Assembly: GCA_024762895.1 (NCBI GenBank)
Contig: JANTGN010000064.1
Span: 1 to 13,063 of the forward strand
Reading direction: 5' to 3'
Origin: Thiotrichales bacterium
GTDB lineage: Bacteria; Pseudomonadota; Gammaproteobacteria; J044
Length of the DNA: 13,063 nucleotides
Numbering within the stretch: the first letter of the stretch is position 1; each line of letters starts with the position of its first letter. A program made the position numbers and the translations under genes. Positions 1-5,824 of the stretch are shown here, one piece after another. The notes under the pieces are model-generated. The model was given only the letters and a program-made list of their open reading frames with translations. It searched no databases and had not been told where the DNA came from.

Positions 1-86
1 AGCCGGCTGCTAATGTACCTGAGAAAGGCGACTTTATCGAGGTCATGAAAAAAAATGTGGCAAGCCTTGAAGCTGCATTTCCTTAA
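1..86 (+). CDS. 3' end of an unidentified gene (partial)
   Basis: An open frame enters from the left edge (codons begin at base 3) and stops at TAA 84-86. It gives about 27 residues ending in KKNVASLEAAFP, a charged, probably helical tail. That is too little to assign a family. The stop lies 5 bp from the stop of the converging flgZ/ycgR gene and I see no terminator hairpin between them. The reading frame is seen directly; that it is a real gene is inferred from the clean in-frame stop beside a convergent gene. Confidence 0.45.
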   Translation, partial: PAANVPEKGDFIEVMKKNVASLEAAFP

Positions 87-91
87 GGGCA

Positions 92-802
92 TTAGCGGGG
101 GCTGTGTTTGAGTTCTTCACGCTCGAGATTGCTGACGATGCGTTGTAGCTGGCGTTCTCGCTCTTTTTCCAGTTGAATAAATTTAGCACCTATTCGAATG
201 TGTTTGTTGTCGTTGAGTGGCATAACATTACAGATCTCCAGGTCGCATTCAATGCTATTCCCATCAGGTAGCTGGATATGAGCATTGTGGATTAGATCTC
301 CTTCCTGCAGAGGGGACCCCGCCGGAAACTGGGCGCCAATTCCTCCCAGTGACAGGTCTACCAGACGTCCATCGGCCTCATCAATATTGATTTCGTTATT
401 TGTTACACCCATAACTCGAACCCGATAATGATTCCGTTGCTGCTCATAATAGATGTAGTCGGGAAAGGAAAAGACGTAATAGGAAATACCATCCTTGGTG
501 GATACCATGCGCATGGTGGCCGAAAAAAAGACCTTGACCCCTTTAAGCAGTGCATAGGCCTTAAGCGTTCTACTTTCGAGCAGCCGCTTATGACCAATCT
601 CAGGATTGAGTTCATCCATTACAAACTGTTGTTCATCGGGGTAGACGGCAAGTACAGCGCTGGAATAGAACTCATGCTCTTTATCACCAATGATAATGGT
701 GAGCAGGGATCGTGAATTGATCAGGCCATCGAGGATGCGCCGCATGCCTCTGAAATCTGAAACCTTTTTATCATTGTGCTGTTCAGATGGTATTTGGGCC
801 AT
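92..802 (-). CDS. ycgR: PilZ-domain c-di-GMP-binding flagellar brake protein (YcgR/FlgZ family)
   Basis: Predicted 236-residue cytoplasmic protein. The N-terminal half (about residues 15-115) looks like the YcgR-N (PilZN) domain. The C-terminal half is PilZ, with the RxxxR c-di-GMP motif at R123-N-H-Y-R127 and the partner DLSLGG (D149-G154, DxSxxG). YcgR-family proteins bind c-di-GMP and then contact the flagellar motor or stator to slow swimming; in Pseudomonas the homologue beside flgMN is called FlgZ. Here it is the last gene after flgA, flgM and flgN, 70 bp downstream of flgN, so it may be co-transcribed with flgMN under FliA. No good ribosome binding site precedes the ATG at 802, so the start is less certain than the identity. 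Length is close to that of E. coli YcgR. Confidence 0.9.
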   Translation of the reverse strand: MAQIPSEQHNDKKVSDFRGMRRILDGLINSRSLLTIIIGDKEHEFYSSAVLAVYPDEQQFVMDELNPEIGHKRLLESRTLKAYALLKGVKVFFSATMRMVSTKDGISYYVFSFPDYIYYEQQRNHYRVRVMGVTNNEINIDEADGRLVDLSLGGIGAQFPAGSPLQEGDLIHNAHIQLPDGNSIECDLEICNVMPLNDNKHIRIGAKFIQLEKERERQLQRIVSNLEREELKHSPR

Positions 803-830
803 GCCGACATTTAGAGGTGTATTAAATTGA

Positions 831-881
831 AAGGTCTAGATTAAATGAAGGGTCGAGAAAAAGTAAATGAAATTAGACCTT
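831..881. repeat. Short inverted repeat at the flgN 3' end
   Basis: AAGGTCTA (831-838) is repeated in inverted form as TAGACCTT (874-881), the second arm covering the flgN stop codon. The arms are 35 bp apart and no T-run follows, so it does not look like an efficient intrinsic terminator. It could be a weak RNA hairpin between flgN and ycgR, or chance. Confidence 0.25.
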
Positions 882-1361
882 CGCGATCGTACGCTGCGAA
901 TCAGCAGATTCGATGTGCTTGCCCTGTGGGCCATAGGTGTCTTTCTGAAGGCCTTCCGTGCCACGTAAAACAGCCAGAGACTGGTTTAGATAGTGATAGC
1001 TCAATTCAACCATGCCGGCATTAATCCTGTTTAACTGGAAGCACTCACTCAGGATATTTTTCAGTCGTTCGGAGAGTGGAGTTAAGGTGTCGTCCTGGTC
1101 TACGGCGAACAGGTATTCGCCAAATTTTTCTGGCTCACCCGGATAACCCGATTGCTGGACCAGATTTTTACGTGAGCGTTCCAGGTCATCCAGCTGTGCA
1201 ACCTGCCCCTGTTTCTGGGCAACAATTTTGTCAAAGGTCTCAAGGTCACGGCATTCCAGGGCGGCACGTTCCTGGCTAAGCAGGTCTTGCAGGGCGTTCG
1301 CAGCATCAATCTGCTGTTTCAGCACGCTGGCGATCTGTTCCTTGTGAGCCCTGGGTGTCAT
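873..1361 (-). CDS. flgN: Flagellar export chaperone FlgN
   Basis: Predicted 162-residue protein, largely helical with coiled-coil character and many Q/E/R/L residues (for example ALQDLLSQERAALECRDLET at about residues 23-42), the usual look and size of FlgN. FlgN binds the hook-filament junction proteins FlgK and FlgL in the cytoplasm and takes them to the flagellar type III export gate. It begins 3 bp after the flgM stop and has no strong ribosome binding site of its own, so translation is probably coupled to flgM. FlgN diverges fast in sequence; the call rests on size, composition and position after flgM. One client, flgK, is at the other end of this window. Confidence 0.87.
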   Translation of the reverse strand: MTPRAHKEQIASVLKQQIDAANALQDLLSQERAALECRDLETFDKIVAQKQGQVAQLDDLERSRKNLVQQSGYPGEPEKFGEYLFAVDQDDTLTPLSERLKNILSECFQLNRINAGMVELSYHYLNQSLAVLRGTEGLQKDTYGPQGKHIESADSQRTIAKV

Positions 1362-1364
1362 GGT

Positions 1365-1670
1365 CTAAACCAGGCCTTCCATGTCCATGAGCTTTTCTGC
1401 CACCTGGGTGGCGTTAATCTCATAGGTTCCATTATCGATAGCGGCCTTCAGGGCAGCGATACGATCGCTGTTATCTTCGGGTGCCGTATCCAGCTGGCTG
1501 AGTTTCAGGGCGGTATCAGAAAGGTCAACACGGTCTGCGTTGTTGGGGGTGGAGCCGGGCTCCTGCTGTCCACGTGCGTCGGGAGAGGGGCGCACGCTCG
1601 CAGTTTCACCGCCTTTGCCTGAATTCTGAACCTGTGACTGAGCCAGGTCTTTATTAAGGTCGATTTTCAT
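1365..1670 (-). CDS. flgM: Anti-sigma-28 factor FlgM
   Basis: Predicted 101-residue protein with the usual FlgM layout: N-terminal MKIDLNKDL, a disordered Pro/Gly/Ser/Gln-rich stretch (about 15-45), then the FliA-binding helices (about 47-99) with DRVDLSDTALKLSQL and the end motif IDNGTYEINATQVAEKLM. FlgM holds FliA (sigma-28) inactive until the hook-basal body is complete, then is secreted, releasing FliA. The start ATG (1668-1670) has AGGA at 1678-1681 with a 7-nt spacer. A FliA-type promoter lies just upstream (1714-1740), implying autogenous feedback: free FliA makes more of its own inhibitor. flgN follows after 3 bp. Family and role are well established; the promoter is inferred from consensus. 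Confidence 0.95.
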   Translation of the reverse strand: MKIDLNKDLAQSQVQNSGKGGETASVRPSPDARGQQEPGSTPNNADRVDLSDTALKLSQLDTAPEDNSDRIAALKAAIDNGTYEINATQVAEKLMDMEGLV

Positions 1671-1713
1671 GATTTCATCCTGTGAAACATCGAGTAAGTA
1701 TTCATCATACTAG

Positions 1714-1740
1714 TTAGCGGCCAGCAGCCATAAAACTTTA
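1714..1740 (-). promoter_or_regulatory. FliA (sigma-28) promoter for flgM-flgN
   Basis: Read on the minus strand: TAAAGTTT (1740-1733), an 11-bp spacer, then GCCGCTAA (1721-1714). This matches the enterobacterial FliA consensus TAAAGTTT-N11-GCCGATAA at 15 of 16 positions with the exact spacer. Predicted transcription start is near 1707, leaving a leader of about 37 nt before the flgM ATG at 1670. Confidence 0.85.
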
Positions 1741-1752
1741 GGATTTTTTGTA

Positions 1753-1766
1753 ACATTATATAATGT
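1753..1766. repeat. 14-bp perfect AT-rich palindrome between flgA and flgM
   Basis: ACATTATATAATGT reads the same on both strands. It sits in the 133-bp gap between the flgA stop and the flgM start, 13 bp upstream of the flgM FliA -35 element. No T-run follows on the minus strand, so it is not an obvious terminator for flgA. It could be an operator or part of a housekeeping promoter (it contains TATAAT on both strands), but no matching -35 was convincing. Confidence 0.4.
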
Positions 1767-1803
1767 GTCTGTAAGTGCATTATAAATCAATATCTTAGAT
1801 AGT

Positions 1804-2556
1804 CTATTGGTAATGTGCTATCTCAATAACCCCCTGCGCCGTCACCATGCCTTCTACCACGCGATTGGATTTTGTGTTCTTAACCCGTACCACTTCACCC
1901 AGGGCGCCATTGGACAGGGCCTTGCCATGCATCGCGACCTCATAAGTGGGGGTCTTTGCCACAATGCGGACTGTCTGTCCTCTTTGCACCAGGTAGGGGG
2001 GGCGTATCTGGCCTGGATCGATAACAATACCCGAGCGAATCTGGTGGCGTGTGATCAGACCCATAACCTCATCTTTTTTACTGTAATACCCCCTATTTAG
2101 CTTTGAAATGTCGCGATCTTCTAGAATAATATCTGATCTTGATAATTTCTGATTGCGCGCTACGGGCTTGCTGGTGACGGCCACGGGTACGAATACCGAA
2201 ATCTGAGCGGGCAGGCGTACCTTCCAGGGTTTCTCACTCTCACATTGAACTTCGACGATGACTCTACCCAGGGGTTTTTGCTGCCCCATGAGCTGACTTT
2301 GCAATGGAGCCCCGCAGGCCGGGAGTTTTAGCCTGGCATCCAGTCTGGCAGGTTTGATTTCGACATGCGTCTGCCTGGGGTCTAATGGAGGTAATGAATT
2401 CAGATATTCTGTGGCTGATCGTACTATCCGATCATGGGGCTCCCAGGTCGTCTGAGCCTGTGTAGGACTGCTCATCAGGAGCAGGCATAAAAGCCCAATC
2501 AACCCCTGTCCAGCAAACGTTTTCCCTGGTCGAGTTTTGAATATCAAGATATTCAT
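1804..2556 (-). CDS. flgA: Flagellar basal body P-ring assembly chaperone FlgA
   Basis: Predicted 250-residue exported protein. Residues 1-35 form a Sec signal peptide: basic start, hydrophobic core LIGLLCLLLM, likely cut after PTQA (about residue 34). The mature part has two cysteines (C81, C105) that could form a periplasmic disulfide, and a SAF-type domain from about residue 126 (VTSKPVARNQKLSRSDI and onward). The end region VQRGQTVRIVAKT...GEVVRVKNTKSNRVVEG is the conserved FlgA C-terminus. FlgA assists polymerisation of FlgI, encoded at 10059 here, into the P ring. Its start overlaps the stop of an upstream 93-codon ORF (ATGA at 2556-2553), and the nearest Shine-Dalgarno-like bases are weak. 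A sigma-54-type promoter lies about 310 nt upstream. Confidence 0.94.
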   Translation of the reverse strand: MNILIFKTRPGKTFAGQGLIGLLCLLLMSSPTQAQTTWEPHDRIVRSATEYLNSLPPLDPRQTHVEIKPARLDARLKLPACGAPLQSQLMGQQKPLGRVIVEVQCESEKPWKVRLPAQISVFVPVAVTSKPVARNQKLSRSDIILEDRDISKLNRGYYSKKDEVMGLITRHQIRSGIVIDPGQIRPPYLVQRGQTVRIVAKTPTYEVAMHGKALSNGALGEVVRVKNTKSNRVVEGMVTAQGVIEIAHYQ

Positions 2557-2834
2557 GGGTAAGTCGTCCCGTAGTCGGTGTGCGTCAGATTATTGATTCC
2601 TGGCGGCTTAATAGGGCAGGGGGATTCATAGGCTGCCGTAAATTTGACGCAAGCGGGTTTTAAGTTGCAGTGATTGTCGGATCGAGTCATCAATACTTGA
2701 GTAGCATAAGGGCCAGGACGCTTAGAATGGCTATCTATAAGGGTTTTGTATCCATTTTCCGAAATGCTAAGACCTGCTGAATGCATCATTTTATGCATTT
2801 GCAGGGGTAGACTTGTTTTCAGAAATGCTGGCAT
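2553..2834 (-). CDS. Possible small ORF (93 codons) ahead of flgA, unknown
   Basis: An open frame of 93 residues from ATG 2834-2832, with GGAG at 2846-2843 (8-nt spacer). Its stop TGA overlaps the flgA ATG as ATGA. The predicted start of the sigma-54-type transcript (about 2869) is only about 35 nt upstream. These three positional signs favour translation. Against it: no family is recognised, there is no signal peptide or membrane segment, the composition is unlike the neighbours (3 Cys, many Pro, His and Thr), and an open frame of this length can occur by chance. It may be a real coupled small gene, a leader ORF, or just the untranslated leader of flgA. Confidence 0.3.
   Translation of the reverse strand: MPAFLKTSLPLQMHKMMHSAGLSISENGYKTLIDSHSKRPGPYATQVLMTRSDNHCNLKPACVKFTAAYESPCPIKPPGINNLTHTDYGTTYP
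2773..2805 (-). promoter_or_regulatory. Imperfect hairpin in the flgA leader
   Basis: On the minus strand CCTGCAAATGCAT (2805-2793) can pair with ATGCATTCAGCAGG (2786-2773) around a 6-nt loop. This gives stems of 7 and 5 bp split by a small internal loop. It lies about 65-95 nt into the predicted flgA transcript, within codons 10-21 of the 93-codon ORF. No U-run follows, so it is not a classic terminator. Function unknown. Confidence 0.35.
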
Positions 2835-2879
2835 GTGCTTTACTCCACATAACTAGTACAACGAATGTGATTTGGGTGC

Positions 2880-2895
2880 TGCAATATTTGTGCCT
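2880..2895 (-). promoter_or_regulatory. Sigma-54 (-24/-12) promoter towards flgA
   Basis: Minus strand: AGGCAC, 5 bp, TTGCA (2895-2880). The invariant GG (2894-2893) and GC (2882-2881) are separated by exactly 10 bp, and the sequence differs from TGGCAC-N5-TTGCA only at the first base. Predicted start is near 2869, giving a leader of about 310 nt before flgA. Sigma-54 control of early flagellar genes by FleQ/FlrA-type activators is established in Pseudomonas and Vibrio; it is inferred here. Confidence 0.7.
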
Positions 2896-2914
2896 TGATG
2901 CCAAAGGTCTTTAT

Positions 2915-2942
2915 TCAAGTAATCTGCCCACGCTGCCGATAC
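2915..2942 (+). promoter_or_regulatory. FliA (sigma-28) promoter for cheV-cheR
   Basis: TCAAGTAA (2915-2922), a 12-bp spacer, GCCGATAC (2935-2942). The -10 matches GCCGATAA at 7 of 8 positions; the -35 resembles the TCAAG form of pseudomonad FliA promoters. The spacer is one base longer than the E. coli optimum. Predicted start is about 2949, about 38 nt before the cheV ATG. Confidence 0.7.
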
Positions 2943-2987
2943 AAGGTTGAATCACGCTAGAAATCATTTAGACAGGAGTAATAATTC

Positions 2988-3926
2988 ATGGCCGGATTAC
3001 TTGATGGTGTCAATCAACGTACCCAGCTGGTGGGCAAGAACCGATTAGAGCTGTTGCTCTTTCGTCTCAGCGTCCGGCAGCGTTATGCCATCAACGTGTT
3101 TAAGGTTCGTGAGGTCATCCCCTGTCCCAAGCTCAAACGTCTCCCGGACTCTCACCCTAATGTGGTGGGAATCGGTAATATGCGCGGCAAGACCATTCCG
3201 GTTATTGATCTTGCCTCGGCCCTGGGTTATCCGCCAATCACGGATCTGGACTCGGCGTTTGTCATCATTACCGAGTTCAATCGTTATGTTCAGGGATTCC
3301 TGGTCACGGAAGTGGACCGTATACTCAACTGCAACTGGGAAGAGATCATGCCGCCGCCCAAGGGGGCTCAACGTGGCAGCTATCTCACGGCCATCACCAA
3401 TGTCGAAGGTGAGCTGATTGAGATCGTCGACGTCGAGAAGGTCCTCGAAGAGGTCGTGGGTTCGGTCAAAGACGTGTCGGATGATATCAAGGAGCAGGTA
3501 TCAACTGAGTCTAACGTCCTGCGTAAGGTGCTGGTAGCGGATGATTCCCTGGTGGCTCGCAACCAGGTCAAGCGCGCCCTGAGTCAGGTGGATATTGAGT
3601 GTGTCCTGGCCAAAGATGGTCGTGATGCCCTAGAACAACTGCAGGGCTGGGCAGAAGCTGGCACTCTGCATGATGAGATATCGCTGATAATTTCAGATAT
3701 CGAGATGCCGGAAATGGATGGTTATACCCTGGTTGCGGAGATTCGTAACGATCCCCGTCTCAAGGACCTGTATGTCATTATGCATTCTTCCCTGAGTGGT
3801 GTGTTTAATAATGCCATGGTTGAAAAGGTAGGCGCGGATGAGTTCCTGCCAAAATTCAAGGCCGATGAACTGGCCCAGGCAGTTCTGGACAAGATACAGA
3901 GTCACGCGGTGCACCAGTCAAACTGA
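2988..3926 (+). CDS. cheV: Chemotaxis coupling/response-regulator protein CheV
   Basis: Predicted 312-residue cytoplasmic protein with a CheW-like domain (about residues 15-158) followed by a receiver domain (about 179-305). The CheW part has the family stretch YAINVFKVREVI (33-45). The receiver has acidic pocket D185-D186, phospho-acceptor D237 in ISDIEMPEMDGYTL, a Ser in the switch position (S267/S268, VIMHSSLSG) and K289 (LPKF). CheV links chemoreceptors to the kinase CheA like CheW, and its phosphorylation tunes adaptation. AGGAG at 2974-2978 with a 9-nt spacer supports the ATG at 2988. A FliA-type promoter precedes it and cheR follows after 64 bp. The cheV-cheR pair beside flgB is a common gammaproteobacterial arrangement. 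Confidence 0.96.
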   Translation: MAGLLDGVNQRTQLVGKNRLELLLFRLSVRQRYAINVFKVREVIPCPKLKRLPDSHPNVVGIGNMRGKTIPVIDLASALGYPPITDLDSAFVIITEFNRYVQGFLVTEVDRILNCNWEEIMPPPKGAQRGSYLTAITNVEGELIEIVDVEKVLEEVVGSVKDVSDDIKEQVSTESNVLRKVLVADDSLVARNQVKRALSQVDIECVLAKDGRDALEQLQGWAEAGTLHDEISLIISDIEMPEMDGYTLVAEIRNDPRLKDLYVIMHSSLSGVFNNAMVEKVGADEFLPKFKADELAQAVLDKIQSHAVHQSN

Positions 3927-3990
3927 TTCCCTTAGGTTTGAAAACTGCTTACAATGATTTTCTTTTCTGCCCATAGTCAGGGGACACAAT

Positions 3991-4815
3991 TTGTCCAGCC
4001 AGATCAGCCTCAACGAATACAATAGTTTCAAGGAATTTCTTGAGCAGCACTGTGGGCTGATGCTGGGTGATAACAAGCATTACCTGGTGTCCAGCCGTCT
4101 GACCGGTCTTCTTGAGGAGTTCAATGTACCGACCGTTGGTGACCTGATCCAGAAGATTGTTGGTCGCCCCGAGCCTCGATTGCGCGAACGTGTCATTGAA
4201 GCGATGACAACCAATGAGACCTTCTGGTTTCGCGATGCCTTTCCCTTCGATATCCTCCAGAGCACCATATTTCCAGAGCTTGAGAGCAAGGTCGGTGGCA
4301 TCAAGGTCTGGTCTTCTGCCTGTTCATCCGGGCAGGAGGCCTATTCCATTAGTATGGCGACTGAAGAGTATCGCACTAAAAACCCGGGCAAGATGCGAGG
4401 GGATGTCCGCATCGTGGGCACGGATATATCGGCGGGTATCGTCAAGGCCGCCCAGAAGGGTTGTTACGATAACCTGGCCATGACGCGGGGTCTGTCGCCT
4501 GAGCGTAAGCAGAAGTTCTTTCAGCAGGCAGGGGAGTGCTGGCAGGTCAATGCCAATATCAAGGCCAGGGCGAGTTTTAGAGAAATGAATCTGTTGCAGA
4601 GCTATAGCTTGCTGGGCAAGTTCGATATTGTCTTTTGTCGCAATGTACTCATATATTTTTCTCCAGAAAATAAAAGAGACATACTCGAGCGCATACGCCA
4701 GACACTCAGTCCTCGTGGCTTTCTGTTTCTTGGGGCCTCAGAATCGCTTTCCAATTACTCCGATGCCTTTGAAATGATTCGCTGTAACCCCGGGGTGCTT
4801 TACCGGCTCAAATAA
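3991..4815 (+). CDS. cheR: Chemotaxis protein methyltransferase CheR
   Basis: Predicted 274-residue SAM-dependent enzyme that methylates glutamates of chemoreceptors, the methylation side of adaptation. The N-terminal helical CheR domain (about 5-55) is followed by TTNETFWFRD (73-82), the SAM-binding motif ACSSGQEAYS (110-119, a variant of GCSTGEEPYS), GTDIS (143-147) with the ribose-contacting acid, and FDIVFCRNVLIYF (211-223). It starts with TTG at 3991: AGGGGA (3979-3984) lies 6 nt upstream, and the N-terminus begins at the usual distance from the domain. No pentapeptide-docking extension is seen. It lies 64 bp after cheV with no clear own promoter, so the two are probably co-transcribed. 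An intrinsic terminator follows. Confidence 0.96.
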   Translation: MSSQISLNEYNSFKEFLEQHCGLMLGDNKHYLVSSRLTGLLEEFNVPTVGDLIQKIVGRPEPRLRERVIEAMTTNETFWFRDAFPFDILQSTIFPELESKVGGIKVWSSACSSGQEAYSISMATEEYRTKNPGKMRGDVRIVGTDISAGIVKAAQKGCYDNLAMTRGLSPERKQKFFQQAGECWQVNANIKARASFREMNLLQSYSLLGKFDIVFCRNVLIYFSPENKRDILERIRQTLSPRGFLFLGASESLSNYSDAFEMIRCNPGVLYRLK

Positions 4816-4830
4816 ATCCCGTCGGAATTT

Positions 4831-4852
4831 TGCCGCCTCACGGCATTTTTTT
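4831..4852 (+). terminator. Rho-independent terminator after cheR
   Basis: TGCCG (4831-4835), loop CCTCA, CGGCA (4841-4845), then seven Ts (4846-4852), starting 15 bp after the cheR stop. The stem is short but GC-rich and the T-run is good. It would separate the cheV-cheR transcript from the flgB operon. Confidence 0.75.
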
Positions 4853-4932
4853 GCCGCTTTCTATTGTTTTTTCTATTCCCTTCCTGCCTGAAAAACTTAT
4901 AACTCATTGTTTATTAAGTGGTTAATAAAAGT

Positions 4933-4948
4933 TGGCACGCTCACTGCT
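4933..4948 (+). promoter_or_regulatory. Sigma-54 (-24/-12) promoter for the flgB operon
   Basis: TGGCAC (4933-4938), 5 bp, CTGCT (4944-4948). GG (4934-4935) and GC (4946-4947) are 10 bp apart, as sigma-54 requires; the -12 box is CTGC rather than TTGC. Predicted start is near 4959, about 27 nt before the flgB ATG. This fits a sigma-54-dependent middle-class rod/hook operon. Confidence 0.8.
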
Positions 4949-4985
4949 TTAGTTGGTGCAAGACCAATTAAAGTTGGAGCGGAAA

Positions 4986-5387
4986 ATGTCGATAAATTTC
5001 GATTCTGCACTGGGTATCCATGATGAGGCGCTGACCCTTCGCGCTCAGAGAAGTGAGGTACTGGCGTCAAATATCGCCAATGCGGACACGCCTAATTTCA
5101 AGGCGCGTGATATCGATTTTAAAAATGCCCTGGCTCAGGCCACTGCTGGGCAGGCGCGTACCGATCAGTTAAAAACCACGCATCATAATCATATCTCTGG
5201 TACTGCACCGGGTGGACATCCCGAGACGCAATATCGAATTCCCCTTCAACCGTCGCTGGATGGCAATACCGTGGATACGCAACTGGAGAAGACGGCCTAT
5301 GCCGAAAATTCCGTCCAGTATCAGACCACGCTCAACATCCTCAATCGAAAATTTGGCAGCCTCATCGGCGCGATTCGAGGTGAATGA
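4986..5387 (+). CDS. flgB: Flagellar basal body proximal rod protein FlgB
   Basis: Predicted 133 residues. The N-terminal rod motif QRSEVLASNIANADTPNFKA (21-40) and the helical end QYQTTLNILNRKFGSL mark it as FlgB, a proximal rod subunit exported by the flagellar type III system without a cleaved signal. The start at ATG 4986 is chosen over an upstream in-frame candidate at 4953 because GGAG (4976-4979) lies 6 nt before it, the N-terminus MSINFDSALG has the family length, and 4953 lies upstream of the predicted sigma-54 transcription start. First gene of the rod-hook operon; it overlaps or abuts flgC. Confidence 0.96.
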   Translation: MSINFDSALGIHDEALTLRAQRSEVLASNIANADTPNFKARDIDFKNALAQATAGQARTDQLKTTHHNHISGTAPGGHPETQYRIPLQPSLDGNTVDTQLEKTAYAENSVQYQTTLNILNRKFGSLIGAIRGE

Positions 5388-5389
5388 AT

Positions 5390-5809
5390 ATGAGTATGTA
5401 CAAAATCTTTGACGTGGCGGGTTCGGGGCTCAGTGCGCAGTCCCTGCGTTTAAACACCATTGCCTCGAATATGGCCAATGCTGAGTCGATCAGTAGTTCT
5501 CCAGACACCGCCTATCGCGCGAGGAATCCTGTCTTTGCAGCAGTTTTTGATCAGTTTGCCACACCGGCACAACAGGCGACGGCATCCGTCTCCGTTAAGG
5601 GTGTTGTTGAAAGCGAGGCCCCTAATATGCCCAGTTATGAGCCCAATAATCCGCTGGCCGATGAAGAGGGTTATGTCTATCGTTCCAACGTTAATATTGC
5701 CGAAGAAATGGCGAATATGATTTCTGCATCACGCAGCTACAAGACTAATGTCGAAGTCATGAATACAGCCAAGCAATTAATTCTGGCAACGCTGAAACTT
5801 GGTCAGTAA
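5390..5809 (+). CDS. flgC: Flagellar basal body proximal rod protein FlgC
   Basis: Predicted 139 residues (141 if the ATG at 5384 is used). N-terminal YKIFDVAGSGLSAQSLRLN and IASNMANAES, with the C-terminal NVNIAEEMANMISASRSYK, are the FlgC rod signatures. The ATG at 5384 would overlap the flgB stop (ATGA) but sits only 3 nt after GAGG (5377-5380). The ATG at 5390 has a 9-nt spacer and gives an N-terminus nearer the family norm. A third ATG is at 5396. FlgC stacks with FlgB and FlgF in the proximal rod. Confidence 0.95.
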   Translation: MSMYKIFDVAGSGLSAQSLRLNTIASNMANAESISSSPDTAYRARNPVFAAVFDQFATPAQQATASVSVKGVVESEAPNMPSYEPNNPLADEEGYVYRSNVNIAEEMANMISASRSYKTNVEVMNTAKQLILATLKLGQ

Positions 5810-5824
5810 TAAAGGAGTTTAGTC

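Larger units (their letters stand above)
2557..2987. other. Divergent flgA/cheV intergenic region
   Basis: This 431-bp stretch separates the flgA start from the cheV start. It holds, right to left: the cheV ribosome binding site (AGGAG 2974-2978), a FliA-type promoter for cheV (2915-2942), a sigma-54-type promoter towards flgA (2880-2895), the 93-codon ORF of uncertain status, and an imperfect hairpin (2773-2805). No transposase remnant, tRNA or known riboswitch was recognised. Confidence 0.7.

Noticed and set aside
1287..1622. Open frame (111 codons) on the plus strand opposite flgM and flgN
   Set aside because: Antisense to two recognised genes and without family features; a shadow frame.
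2553..2700. Possible c-di-GMP (GEMM-type) riboswitch, suggested by GACGCAAGC on the plus strand near 2646
   Set aside because: Only this short GACGCAA-like piece is present. The other conserved GEMM segments and paired stems are absent, it is on the strand opposite to flgA, and it is more than 300 nt from cheV.
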